A stretch of 64,000 nucleotides of DNA from Prado023 sp963753075 (GTDB lineage Bacteria > Actinomycetota > Actinomycetes > S36-B12 > CAIYMF01): positions 1,364,001-1,428,000 of the forward strand of contig CAVWAR010000017.1 of assembly GCA_963753075.1 (NCBI GenBank), written 5' to 3'. This document shows, one piece after another, positions 46,939-55,744 of this stretch. The notes under the pieces are model-generated. The model did not search any database. It was not told where the DNA came from and worked only from the letters and a program-made list of their open reading frames with translations. How positions within the stretch are numbered: position 1 is the first letter of the stretch; the number at the start of each line of letters is the position of its first letter. The translations under genes and the position numbers were made by a program.

Positions 46939-48054
46939 TCAGACTGAGGCGCGCGCGTTCTCCATCGCTGAAGCGACTGACCCGAGCAGCTCGATCCAGG
47001 CGGCCTCGAACTTGTCGACACCCTCCGTCTCGAGCTGCTGGTCAACAGCGTCCATGTCGACGCCAACAGCGGTCAGGGCGGTCATCACTGCCGCCGCGTC
47101 TGCGTACTGGGCGCGGACTGTGTCGCCGTGAACCACGCCGTGGTCCGCCACGGCGAGCAGGGTCGCCTCGGGCATGGTGTTCACGATCCCCGGTGCCACG
47201 AGCTCAGTCACGTACAGGGTGTCGGAATAGGCCTTGTTCTTCACGCCGGTGGATGCCCAGAGCGGCCGCTGCACCCAGGCACCGGCTCCGGCCAGCTCTT
47301 CCCACCGCGGGCCGCTGAACGTCTCCTCGTACTCCTGGTAGGCCAGGCGTGCGTTGGCCACCGCGGCCCGCCCGCGCAGGTCCAGCGCTTCCTGCGTCCC
47401 CATGGCCTCGAGCAACGGATCGATCGCGGTGTCGACGCGGCTGACGAAGAAACTTGCCACGGAGGCAACACCGGCCACCGGCTTTCCTGCCCCAAGCCGG
47501 TCCTCGAGCCCGGAGATGTAGGCCTCCATGACGTCCCGGTACCGCTTGAGGGAGAAGATCAGGGTGACGTTGACGCTGATGCCCTCTGCAATCGCGGCGC
47601 GGATCGCGGGCAGCCCCGCCTTCGTGGCCGGGATCTTGACGAGCAGGTTCGGTCGGTCGATCTCTTGCCACAGCTCGCGTGCTTGCGCGATTGTCGCCGT
47701 GGTGTCGTGCGCCAAGCGTGGGTCGACCTCGATGGAGACCCTTCCGTCGATCCCTGCGGATCGTTGGGCAACCGGCGCGAACAGGTCGCATGCCGCTTGG
47801 ACATCATCGGTGGTCAGAGCCCGAACGACGGTATCGACCTCCGCTCCCTCGGCGGCAAGGGCCTCCACCTGGGCGGTGTAGAGGTCAGAGCCGCTGATGG
47901 CGGCCTGGAAGATTGAGGGGTTGGTGGTCACACCAACGACACAGTGTTCGGCGACTAGCCGCGCGAGCCCGCCCGTGACCAGCCGGTCACGGGAGAGATC
48001 ATCAAGCCAGACGGAGACGCCCTCGTCGGAGAGTGCCTGAAGTGGGGTGCTCAT
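46939..48054 (-). CDS. tal: Transaldolase
   Basis: 371 aa, the length of actinobacterial transaldolases. It moves a dihydroxyacetone unit from sedoheptulose-7-phosphate to glyceraldehyde-3-phosphate. The Schiff-base Lys is in LLVKIPATKAG, and VTTNPSIF near the N-terminus and SFFVSRVD are family motifs. GAGGAGAATTCC before the ATG fixes the start; the 35 upstream codons of open frame are not part of the protein. It lies just after the PTS EIIC gene on the same strand. Confidence 0.93.
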   Translation of the reverse strand: MSTPLQALSDEGVSVWLDDLSRDRLVTGGLARLVAEHCVVGVTTNPSIFQAAISGSDLYTAQVEALAAEGAEVDTVVRALTTDDVQAACDLFAPVAQRSAGIDGRVSIEVDPRLAHDTTATIAQARELWQEIDRPNLLVKIPATKAGLPAIRAAIAEGISVNVTLIFSLKRYRDVMEAYISGLEDRLGAGKPVAGVASVASFFVSRVDTAIDPLLEAMGTQEALDLRGRAAVANARLAYQEYEETFSGPRWEELAGAGAWVQRPLWASTGVKNKAYSDTLYVTELVAPGIVNTMPEATLLAVADHGVVHGDTVRAQYADAAAVMTALTAVGVDMDAVDQQLETEGVDKFEAAWIELLGSVASAMENARASV

Positions 48055-48169
48055 GGAATTCTCCTCGTTTGGATTCCCGATGGTGATGGCAGGTGGTCCC
48101 GGTCGGTGGAGGGACCGACCGGCGTGTGCGGGCGCCCGGAGGCAGGAGCGCCCGCACACAGGCCAGGTG

Positions 48170-49678
48170 TCAGTCAGACTGCTGGCCAGTCTGCTGCGCT
48201 TCGCGCTCTCGCTTCTGCGCGGCCCTCAACTCCTCCTCGGCGTCCTCCTCGGCCTCCTTCTCGGTCACCCAGGCGGCGTGATCCTTGCCGGGCTCCCAGC
48301 CGGTGACGACGTACTTCAGCTGGTACCAGATGGCCGCCGAGATCAGAACCGCCGCGATGACGATCGATCCGATGATGGTGAACCCAGCGTTCACCGTGTA
48401 CCCGATCAGCACGCCGTACCAACCGAAGTCGGCATCGCCGAAGGTGGTGTTGGCGAAGCCCAACTCGCCCAGGGCCTGCAGCAGGAACACCGGCAGGAAG
48501 GTGATCAGCACACCGTTGGTGAACGCGCCCAGGATCGCACCTCGACGACCGCCGGTGGCGTTGCCGAAGACGCCTGCACCACCACCGGTGAAGAAGTGCG
48601 GGACCATGCCGGGCAGGATCAGGGCCCAGCCGAACGCAGGTCCGAAGACCCAGGCCAGCAACCCGAACGAGAGCAGGCCACCGACGAAGCTGGCGATGAA
48701 GCCGACCAGCACCGCGTTGGCGGCATACGGGAACACGATCGGGATGTCCAGCGCCGGAGCGGCGCCGGGGACCAGCTTCGACGAGATGCCCTCGAAGGCA
48801 GGCACCAGCTCGGCGAGGATAATGCGCACGCCGTAGAGGATGATCGAGACGCCGATGCCGAACTGCAGACCGAGGCTGATGCCCTGCATGATGAAGTTGC
48901 CGCCACCGGATGCGCCGAGCAACTCGAACGCTGCCTCGCCACCGATCTTGATCCAGACCCACGTCGCGAACACGACGTAGAACGCACACATCGACAGCGC
49001 GGTGGCGATCATCGTGTCGCGCAGGAACCGCAGACCCTCGGGGACCCGGAGGTCCTCAGTCGAACGCGAGTGCTTGCCGAACGCCTTGCCGACGAAGCCG
49101 GCCGCGATGTACCCCGCGGTCCCGAAGTGCCCGATGGCCAGGCTGTCGGTTCCGGTGATCTGCTTGGTGAAGGGCTGGGAGAACGCCGGCATGACCTGCA
49201 TGACGGTCGCCAGCAGCAGGGCGCCGACCGCCACGGTCATCAGGGCCGACATGTCGGCCACCGCCAGCACGGCCGCGAGCATCGCGGACATGAAGAACAT
49301 GTGGTGGCCCGTGAGGAACACGTACTTCAGCGGGGTGAAGCGCGCGATCACCAGGCTGAGCAGGAAGCCCGCGGTCATGATCCAGGCGACCTGAGCGCCG
49401 AACTGGTCGACGGCGATCGAGACGACCGCCTCGTTGGTCGGCACGACACCCTGAGCGCCGGTCGCTTCCAGGATGAGGACACCCAGGGGTTCCAGCGCGG
49501 CCACGACGACCCCGGCGCCGGCGCCGAGGATCAGGAAGCCGAGGGTCGCCTTCAGGCCACCGCCGATGATCTCGCCGACGCTCTTGCCCAGCGTGATCAG
49601 GCCGATGGCCGTCATGAGGCCCACGAGGTAGGCCGGTACGGCCAGAATCTCGTTGACGATGAACTCAATAACTGGCAT
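48170..49678 (-). CDS. ulaA: PTS EIIC, ascorbate (UlaA) type
   Basis: 502 aa, integral membrane with about eleven helices, matching the UlaA superfamily fold (GHHMFFM, TGTDSLAIGHFG, FTGGGAGVFGN). It carries the sugar channel for phosphorylating uptake. The C-terminus has a ~45-residue charged, Glu/Lys-rich coiled tail beyond the last helix. EIIB and EIIA genes lie immediately upstream. No ascorbate catabolic genes (ulaD/E/F) are here, while pentose phosphate enzymes flank it, so a pentose or pentitol substrate is as likely as ascorbate. The symbol reflects family only. Confidence 0.88.
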   Translation of the reverse strand: MPVIEFIVNEILAVPAYLVGLMTAIGLITLGKSVGEIIGGGLKATLGFLILGAGAGVVVAALEPLGVLILEATGAQGVVPTNEAVVSIAVDQFGAQVAWIMTAGFLLSLVIARFTPLKYVFLTGHHMFFMSAMLAAVLAVADMSALMTVAVGALLLATVMQVMPAFSQPFTKQITGTDSLAIGHFGTAGYIAAGFVGKAFGKHSRSTEDLRVPEGLRFLRDTMIATALSMCAFYVVFATWVWIKIGGEAAFELLGASGGGNFIMQGISLGLQFGIGVSIILYGVRIILAELVPAFEGISSKLVPGAAPALDIPIVFPYAANAVLVGFIASFVGGLLSFGLLAWVFGPAFGWALILPGMVPHFFTGGGAGVFGNATGGRRGAILGAFTNGVLITFLPVFLLQALGELGFANTTFGDADFGWYGVLIGYTVNAGFTIIGSIVIAAVLISAAIWYQLKYVVTGWEPGKDHAAWVTEKEAEEDAEEELRAAQKREREAQQTGQQSD

Positions 49679-49706
49679 GGCTAGTTACCCTTCCTCCCGA
49701 AGCTCG

Positions 49707-49985
49707 TCACTCGGCGAGCGCGGCCTCGATCGCCTTGGCGATCTCATCCACGTCCATGAAGTTGTTGACCACCTTGACGGGGATCGGCAGCGAGCTGAGT
49801 TCGCCTGCCAGCTCCTGGCTGGTCAGCACGATGTCGGCGTCGCGTGCCGCGCCCTTGGCCACACCGACGTCGGCTGCCTGGACATCGCCCTTCTTGCCCA
49901 GCTTCTTCAGCGCCTTGTCGGTGTTCATCTTCAGCAGTACTGACGTGCCGATACCCATCCCACATACGGCGATGATCTTCAGCAT
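49707..49985 (-). CDS. ulaB: PTS EIIB, ascorbate/lactose-like type
   Basis: 92 aa. The phosphorylated Cys8 lies in AVCGMGIGTS, the P-loop of EIIB proteins of this family. It passes phosphate from EIIA to the sugar on EIIC. Between the EIIA and EIIC genes in one operon. A close paralogue is encoded at 53516. Confidence 0.9.
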   Translation of the reverse strand: MLKIIAVCGMGIGTSVLLKMNTDKALKKLGKKGDVQAADVGVAKGAARDADIVLTSQELAGELSSLPIPVKVVNNFMDVDEIAKAIEAALAE

Positions 49986-50014
49986 TTCGCGTTCCCTTCG
50001 GTCGTTTACAGGAT

Positions 50015-50533
50015 CTAATGGTTGCCCTCGGCCAAGCCGGCCTCGGACTCGCTTGAGGTGTGAAGACCCAGCAGGGTGCGCAGCTCGTCTGCAGTGGTGG
50101 CCTGCTGCAGCTGCTCCATGACGCCCGGGGCAGCCAGGAACAGAGCAAGCTGCTGCAGGGCGCTCATGTGCGCGTCGTGGTCCTTGCTGGCAAGTCCAGC
50201 GACGAGGTACACCGGATCGTTGGCCTCGTGGCCGAAACTCACTGGGTGGGCGAGTTGGATGAAGCACATCCCGGTGTTCAGCACGTCGTCCGAGGCCTGC
50301 GCATGGGCCAGAGCGAAGCCCGGCGCAATCACGATGTAGGGCCCGTATCGGTCCAGGGCGGCAAGCATCTGGTCGGTGTAGGCCGGCGTGGTCGCTCCTG
50401 TGGCTACCAGCAGGTCGCCTGCGGCGACCACCGCGGCCCGCCAATCCGCAACTTCCACTTGAGCGGTGACGGCCTCCAGCGGCAGCAGGTCGCTGAGCGA
50501 CGCGGTGGGGGGAGTTGATGGTGATGCGGTCAT
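50015..50533 (-). CDS. ulaC: PTS EIIA, mannitol/ascorbate type
   Basis: 172 aa. The phospho-accepting His77 is in PGFALAHAQ. GAGGAGGCGCC precedes the chosen ATG; the open frame extends 13 codons more. First gene of the EIIA-EIIB-EIIC series, downstream of the shared CTAGAACAAAAGT motif. About half of its residues match the second EIIA (53806-54360), so the two arose by duplication. Confidence 0.9.
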   Translation of the reverse strand: MTASPSTPPTASLSDLLPLEAVTAQVEVADWRAAVVAAGDLLVATGATTPAYTDQMLAALDRYGPYIVIAPGFALAHAQASDDVLNTGMCFIQLAHPVSFGHEANDPVYLVAGLASKDHDAHMSALQQLALFLAAPGVMEQLQQATTADELRTLLGLHTSSESEAGLAEGNH

Positions 50534-50587
50534 GGCGCCTCCTCTGGCTCCGGAGATAGAAGGGTCGTGCACCGGCTTCTGTTGACT

Positions 50588-50614
50588 CTAGAACAAAAGT
50601 CTCTCCATGGCTAG
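50588..50614 (-). promoter_or_regulatory. Shared control motif, copy 1 (upstream of PTS EIIA)
   Basis: CTAGAACAAAAGT (50588-50600), 8 bases, GGCTAG (50609-50614). The same 13-mer and GGCTAG with 9-base spacing recur at 53121-53148 upstream of transketolase. CTAG ends both sides. Most likely a common regulator or promoter element, the adjacent ROK protein being a candidate. Confidence 0.65.
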
Positions 50615-50816
50615 ACCAAGAGAGGCAAAAGGCAGGGGTTTCTGCGATCCTCACGCCTGCGGCCGACCAACCGCGGCACAGGACTCGTCCAACTCATATC
50701 CGATCAGTGTTGAACGAATCGAGGCGCGCAGCGGGCCGACGGTCGGGGTCGCCGCGACCGCCGGCCGGAAAGGAGATGGTCCTCACCGGGGGTGGGCACA
50801 CCTGCGACCAGGCACA

Positions 50817-50849
50817 GGGCCATCCCGGGAGCTACGCCCGGGATGGCCC
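50817..50849. terminator. Transketolase terminator
   Basis: Perfect 13-bp arms GGGCCATCCCGGG (50817-50829) and CCCGGGATGGCCC (50837-50849) with a 7-nt loop, about 70 bp after the transketolase stop. It separates transketolase from the PTS operon. Confidence 0.8.
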
Positions 50850-50920
50850 CGCAGACTGTCAGATGAGTGGGGGAACAGGACGACACGGGAGGCCCCTAGG
50901 GCGTGGTCCTGCCCCACCGA

Positions 50921-53008
50921 TCACCCCGGCAGTCGGCTGAGGGCGAGTCTGGCCTTGTCCGCCACGTTCTCGGCGGTGAATCCGTACTTCGCGAGCAGCA
51001 GTGGGCCGGCGGCCGATTCACCGAAGTGCTCAATCGAGACTATCTCGCCGGTGTCGCCCACGTAGCTGCGCCAGCCCATCGCGACGCCGGCCTCGATTGC
51101 GACCCGCGCAGTACCAGCGGGCAGCACCGATGCCTTGTACTCCTCGGGCTGGATGTCGAACCATTCCTGGCAGGGCATCGAGACCACCCGGGTCGGGATT
51201 CCCGCACCCTCCAACGCGGTGCGGGCCTCCAGGGCAACGCTCACCTCCGAGCCGGTCCCCACCAGCACGACCCGGGGATCGCCCGTGGATGCCTCCAGCA
51301 GCGTGTAGCCGCCCCGGGCCAGATGCTCCGCCGGGGCGCAGGCGTCCGGGCCTCGTTCGACTGTGGGCAGGTCCTGCCGGGAGAGGATGATCGCGCTGGG
51401 TCGGTCGTTGTTGTGCAAGGCCCGCGCCCACGCATGGGCGGTCTCGTTGGCGTCCATCGGACGGATCACGTCCAGTCCTGGGATGGCCCGCAAAGAGGCA
51501 AGGTGCTCGATCGGCTGGTGGGTAGGCCCGTCCTCACCCACGCCGACGCTGTCGTGGGTCCACACGAAGATGCTCGGGGCCTTCTGCACCGCAGCCAAGC
51601 GGACAGCGCCGCGCATGTAGTCAGAGAACACGAGGAACGTGCCCCCGTAGGGACGGGTCAGCCCGGATAGGGCGATTCCGTTCAGGATGCCGCCCATGGC
51701 ATGTTCGCGGACACCGAAGTGCAGGGTCCGACCGTTGTAGTCGCCCACGAACTCATGGCTGTTGCGCTCCGGTGGCAGGAATGACGGCTCCCCCTTCATC
51801 GTCGTGTTGTTCGACCCGGCGAGGTCCGCCGAACCGCCCCACAGTTCGGGCACCGTGTCGGCCAGAGCGCTGAGCACGGCACCTGAGGCGGCCCGGGTGG
51901 CCATCTTCCCGGTGGGGAACGTCGGCAGCGCTGCAGCCAACCCCTCCGGCAACTCACGGCCTACCAACCGGTCGAAGAGCAGACGCTTGTCCGGGTTCGC
52001 CTCTTGCCAGAAGTCGAATCGGGCCTGCCACTTCTGCTTGGCCGCGGCGGCTCGCTCCGCCGCATTGCCACGGGTGTGCGCCAGGACCTCGGCGTCCACC
52101 TGGAAGGACTGTTCCGGATCGAATCCGCGCGCAGTCTTCAACGCAGCGATCTCCTCCGCGCCCAGCTTCGCCCCATGCACCGAATGGTGGCCAGCCTTGG
52201 TGGGCAGCGGCCAGCCGATGACGGTGGTCAAGCGGATGAACGACGGACGGTCCTTCTCCTGCTTCGCGGCCTCCAGAGCATCGTGGAGGGCCTCGACATC
52301 CTCGACATACCCGGTGCCACCCTGGGTCCAATCCACGTGCTGTACATGCCACCCGTAGGCGGCATAGCGGGCCATGACGTCCTCGGTGAACGAAATCTGC
52401 GTCTCACCCTCGATCGTGATCCGGTTGTCGTCGTAGATCAGCACGAGATTCCCCAAATCCTGCGTGGCGGCCAGGGACGACGCCTCCGACGAAACACCCT
52501 CCTGCATACAGCCGTCTCCCGCGATGGCGTACACCATCCGATCGAAGACGGACTCCCCCTCCTCGGTGTCCGGATCCAGGAGCGCCCGCTCCCGCCTCGC
52601 CGCCATCGCGAACCCGACTGCGTTGGACACCCCGGCTCCCAGCGGGCCCGTCGTGCACTCCACCCCCAGGGTGTGGCCATACTCCGGGTGCCCCGGCGTG
52701 AGCGAGCCCTCCTTCCGAGTCCCCTTCAGATCCTCCAACTCCAGGCCGTATCCGGCAAGGAACAACTGCGCGTACTGAGTCAGCGCTGCGTGACCCGCAG
52801 ACATCACGAATCTGTCCCGACCCACCCAATCCGGGTCCGTCGGATCACCGGTCATCACCTTCTGGTAGAGCAGGTAGGCCACTGGCGCCAATGAGATCGC
52901 CGTGCCCGGATGCCCATTCCCCGCTGACTCCACCGCATCGGCGGCGAGAAGCCGGGCAGTGTCGACCGCCCGGCTATCGAGGTCGTTCCACACGAACGGA
53001 GTGGTCAT
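50921..53008 (-). CDS. tkt: Transketolase
   Basis: 695 aa, full length. A thiamine diphosphate enzyme that moves two-carbon units between ketose and aldose phosphates. The TPP motif begins GDGCMQEG and ends in NR; GNGHPGT and the His residues of HHSVHG and HFGVREHA line the active site; EDGPTHQP binds the cofactor. AGGAAGGG lies seven bases before the ATG at 53008; the 81 further open codons are leader. It is probably a separate transcript under shared control with the PTS genes. Confidence 0.95.
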   Translation of the reverse strand: MTTPFVWNDLDSRAVDTARLLAADAVESAGNGHPGTAISLAPVAYLLYQKVMTGDPTDPDWVGRDRFVMSAGHAALTQYAQLFLAGYGLELEDLKGTRKEGSLTPGHPEYGHTLGVECTTGPLGAGVSNAVGFAMAARRERALLDPDTEEGESVFDRMVYAIAGDGCMQEGVSSEASSLAATQDLGNLVLIYDDNRITIEGETQISFTEDVMARYAAYGWHVQHVDWTQGGTGYVEDVEALHDALEAAKQEKDRPSFIRLTTVIGWPLPTKAGHHSVHGAKLGAEEIAALKTARGFDPEQSFQVDAEVLAHTRGNAAERAAAAKQKWQARFDFWQEANPDKRLLFDRLVGRELPEGLAAALPTFPTGKMATRAASGAVLSALADTVPELWGGSADLAGSNNTTMKGEPSFLPPERNSHEFVGDYNGRTLHFGVREHAMGGILNGIALSGLTRPYGGTFLVFSDYMRGAVRLAAVQKAPSIFVWTHDSVGVGEDGPTHQPIEHLASLRAIPGLDVIRPMDANETAHAWARALHNNDRPSAIILSRQDLPTVERGPDACAPAEHLARGGYTLLEASTGDPRVVLVGTGSEVSVALEARTALEGAGIPTRVVSMPCQEWFDIQPEEYKASVLPAGTARVAIEAGVAMGWRSYVGDTGEIVSIEHFGESAAGPLLLAKYGFTAENVADKARLALSRLPG

Positions 53009-53120
53009 GAAATCGCCCTTCCTCGGGATCATGCGGTTGATAGTGGATATTGCGCTCAGAAGATCGCTTTCTCGGATGCGAAGGCTCTGGTCACGGAGTG
53101 GTCGACGACTTCTGCACACC

Positions 53121-53148
53121 CTAGAACAAAAGTATCTCGGTTGGCTAG
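53121..53148 (-). promoter_or_regulatory. Shared control motif, copy 2 (upstream of transketolase)
   Basis: CTAGAACAAAAGT (53121-53133), 9 bases with CTC conserved, GGCTAG (53143-53148). It lies 113 bases before the transketolase ATG. See copy 1. Confidence 0.65.
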
Positions 53149-53337
53149 GTCCCAGTGGGGAAGACCCAAGACGCGCGTGTCCCACAGGTTGGCATCCCTC
53201 GGCGCTCGGCCGGGGCCCCGAGGAGGGCATTATGGTCAGTTTCTGAACCAATCAAGTCCAGCTGATGTGCGGGACTGTGATCCGAGAACTTCCCGAGGGG
53301 ATCCTGCGGCCGCCCGATTCGTCCGGGGCGTGGCCAC

Positions 53338-53360
53338 GTCGCGTCGCGTCGCGTCGCGTC
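53338..53360. repeat. Pentanucleotide GTCGC repeat
   Basis: Four full GTCGC units and a partial fifth. Short tandem repeats can slip; this one is intergenic. Confidence 0.8.
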
Positions 53361-53515
53361 AGCATCGAGTCACGGACGGTCGAACCAAGCCCTCTGGTCA
53401 GGGTCTCTTCCCCTAGGCGTGATTGCCGTCTCCGGGGGCGCACTCCAGAGCCATGCCCCGCCCCCACGCCGCGCTCAACGGGGCTCAGGCGGGCATCGCC
53501 ATCAAGGGGAGCGTG

Positions 53516-53809
53516 TCACGGGTTGAGTGCGTCGCGAATTGCCGCAGCGATCTCGTCCAGGTTCATGAAGTCATGGATGACTCTCACCGGAGTGCCCAAC
53601 CCTTCGAACCAGTCAGCCGTCTCCGCGTTCGTGAGCACGAGATCGGCCTCACGCACCGCACCCCTGGCCACCGATATGTCGGCCGCTTCCACGACACCGG
53701 ACAGGCCCAGTCGCTCAAGCGCCTTGTCGGTATTCATCTTCAGCAGAACGGCGGTGCCGATACCCATCGAGCAGACGGTGACGATCTTCATCGGCCTGAC
53801 GATCTTCAT
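53516..53809 (-). CDS. PTS EIIB, second copy
   Basis: 97 aa from 53809 (91 from a second ATG). The phosphorylation Cys is in TVCSMGIGTA. Its N-terminus contains an exact repeat, ATGAAGATCGTC twice separated by six bases, so either ATG can give the mature-looking start; the first overlaps the EIIA stop (ATGA) and has GAGGG. Paralogue of the EIIB at 49707. No second EIIC is nearby, so it may share the UlaA-type EIIC. Confidence 0.88.
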   Translation of the reverse strand: MKIVRPMKIVTVCSMGIGTAVLLKMNTDKALERLGLSGVVEAADISVARGAVREADLVLTNAETADWFEGLGTPVRVIHDFMNLDEIAAAIRDALNP

Positions 53810-54360
53810 CGGTCCATCCCTCGGATCGTGGCGCCATTCGCCCGCCCACCATCGGGGCCGGCCGGCTGGGCCGCGTGGCCAGTGACCGGTCGAAGCCCGA
53901 TCAACTGGCGCAGTTCCTCAACTGTAGCGGCATTGCGCAGCCTCGGGATCGCGCCCGGGCCGGAGAGGACACTGGCCAACTGCAAGAGGGGTCCCATGTG
54001 GGAACGCCCGTCGCTGCTGGCAAGCCCGGCGATCAGCTGAACCGGATCGTTGGCCGGGTGGCCGAAACGCACGGGATGCGCCAGCTGGACGAAGGACATA
54101 CCTGTGCGCAGGACAGCTTCCGAAGGCCCTGCGTGGGCCAGGGCGAAGCCCGGCGTTATCACTATGTAGGGCCCGTTCCGTTCCAGCACGGCAATCATCT
54201 GGTCGGTGTAGGACGGCGTGGTCGATCCAGTTGACACCAGCAGATCACCAGCGATCCGAACCGCAGCCCGCCAGTCCGCGGCATCCACCTGCCCCACTAC
54301 GGCCTCAGGCGGAAGCAGATCACCGAGCGATTCGGCTGAACTCACGTGTGGTGTGGTCAA
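53806..54360 (-). CDS. PTS EIIA, second copy
   Basis: 184 aa from a TTG at 54360 with AGGAAG six bases upstream. Phospho-His76 lies in GFALAHAG. Paralogue of the EIIA at 50015. It has an extra ~20-residue Gly/Arg-rich tail. Divergent from the ROK regulator, with a TATAGT -10 box 42 bases upstream. Confidence 0.87.
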   Translation of the reverse strand: MTTPHVSSAESLGDLLPPEAVVGQVDAADWRAAVRIAGDLLVSTGSTTPSYTDQMIAVLERNGPYIVITPGFALAHAGPSEAVLRTGMSFVQLAHPVRFGHPANDPVQLIAGLASSDGRSHMGPLLQLASVLSGPGAIPRLRNAATVEELRQLIGLRPVTGHAAQPAGPDGGRANGATIRGMDR

Positions 54361-54401
54361 GAGACGCTTCCTGGGGTTCGTGGCGAGCGCAAGGCGCTGC
54401 A

Positions 54402-54455
54402 ACTATAGGGCGCGTTTCGGCAGATGGCCTACAATTGGGTCGCTCATCGACCCAA
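54402..54455. promoter_or_regulatory. Divergent promoters and operator between second EIIA and ROK gene
   Basis: Minus-strand -10 TATAGT (54402-54407) faces EIIA. Plus-strand -10 TACAAT (54430-54435) faces the ROK gene and runs into a perfect 8-bp inverted repeat TTGGGTCG-CTCAT-CGACCCAA (54435-54455) that would cover the transcription start, a classic autorepression site. Confidence 0.65.
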
Positions 54456-54499
54456 GACTCCCAGTTGAGTGAAGCCACAAGGACCTAGGGGGGGTGCAG

Positions 54500-55744
54500 A
54501 TGACGACTGGATACGGGCTGGAAGGCGGCCTGTCTCGCAGCGATAGCCCCGGCGCCTTGCTCGCACTCGTCCGTCACATGGGGGGAGCAACTCGGAAGGA
54601 CCTTCTGAATGCCACGAATCTGGCTCGGGCAACCCTCGAATCCCGGCTGGACAGGCTCTCCAAGCAGGGCTACATCGTGTCCCGGGAGGCTCCCAGCGCA
54701 GCAGGTCGTCCACCGCAGATGTTCCACTTCAACGAATCCGGGGGATATCTGGTCTGCATCGACATGGGGTCGACGTCGACGCGGATCGGCATAACCGATC
54801 TCGCTGCACGCCTTGTGGCGCAGAGGTCCGTGGAGTTGGACCTGTCCATGGGTCCGGGCGTCGCCCTGGGCAAGGTGGGAACCCTCCTGCGCGACATGAT
54901 CAGGAGAGCAGGCATAGAGCCACGCCTGGTCATGGGCGTCGGGGTGGGAGTTCCCAGCCACGTGGTGGTCAGTGGTCGCATGGTGCGGCTCCCCTTCGAC
55001 AGCCAGGCAAGCGGCTCGTGGACAAGCATGATCATCTCCGATGAGATCACGGCATTCCTCCCCGCACTGGGTATCCGCCCTGTCCCGGTTCTGGTCGACA
55101 ATGGCGCGAACACCATGGCGCTTGGCGTGTGGCGCACGTCCTGGCCAGAGGTCCGGGACATGATCGTGCTCAAGGTGGGTATGTCGATCTCGTTCGGCAT
55201 CATCGCCAATTCGGACATTGTGCGCGGCGCGATCGGACTGGCTGGAGACCTCGGGCACATCCCTGACCCCGAAAGCGCCATCGTCTGCACCTGCGGCCAG
55301 CGCGGGTGCGCAGTGGCGGTCGCCAGCGGCCGCGGGATCGCCAATCTCCTGGGCACCAGCGTGGGAACAATCCACACCAGCAGTGATCTGGTTCGCCTTC
55401 AGGAGTCGGGCCGTGAGGACGTCGCAGATCTGGTGAAGCAGGCCGGCCGGCGCCTCGGCGTTCTGATTGGTGGTGCCATGGCCACCCTGAACCCTCAGCT
55501 CGTGGTGGTGGGGGGCAACCTGGCAAGGGACAACTCCTTGCTGCTGGACGAGATCCGGTCTGTGGCTCCGTCCCGCGTCCACCCGCTCGCCGCATCGACC
55601 ACGAGCATCATCCCGACATCGATCTCCGACGAAGGCGGGCTGATTGGAGCAGCCCATCTCGCACTTCGACACATCCTCGACCCGGTCAACGTTGACCGGG
55701 CGCTCGGACAAGGAGTGAGTCTCGACATCCACCAGGTCGGCTGA
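54500..55744 (+). CDS. ROK-family transcriptional regulator
   Basis: 414 aa. A winged helix (about 15-65) is joined to a ROK domain with DMGSTSTRIG (ATP-like loop), VDNGAN, and the zinc site His253...CTCGQRGC (Cys263, 265, 270). The Glu that usually follows the last zinc Cys in sugar kinases is not present (Ala-Val), so it is likely a regulator rather than a kinase. G6 lies seven bases before the ATG. Divergent from the second EIIA; likely represses PTS/pentose genes until a sugar or its phosphate binds. Confidence 0.88.
   Translation: MTTGYGLEGGLSRSDSPGALLALVRHMGGATRKDLLNATNLARATLESRLDRLSKQGYIVSREAPSAAGRPPQMFHFNESGGYLVCIDMGSTSTRIGITDLAARLVAQRSVELDLSMGPGVALGKVGTLLRDMIRRAGIEPRLVMGVGVGVPSHVVVSGRMVRLPFDSQASGSWTSMIISDEITAFLPALGIRPVPVLVDNGANTMALGVWRTSWPEVRDMIVLKVGMSISFGIIANSDIVRGAIGLAGDLGHIPDPESAIVCTCGQRGCAVAVASGRGIANLLGTSVGTIHTSSDLVRLQESGREDVADLVKQAGRRLGVLIGGAMATLNPQLVVVGGNLARDNSLLLDEIRSVAPSRVHPLAASTTSIIPTSISDEGGLIGAAHLALRHILDPVNVDRALGQGVSLDIHQVG

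Larger units (their letters stand above)
50534..50920 (-). other. PTS upstream region
   Basis: No gene. Holds the shared motif and the terminator after transketolase, both listed separately. Otherwise nothing recognised. Confidence 0.6.
53009..53515 (-). other. Transketolase promoter region with pentamer repeat
   Basis: No gene. Contains the second copy of the shared motif, and GTCGC repeated 4.6 times at 53338-53360. Confidence 0.6.

Noticed and set aside
48047..49684. 545-codon plus-strand open frame opposite ulaA
   Set aside because: Antisense shadow; Gln/His/Asp-rich translation without any fold signature.
53338..53360. GTCGC repeat as a CRISPR or phase-variable coding repeat
   Set aside because: Too short, contiguous without spacers, and intergenic, so at most a simple tandem repeat.
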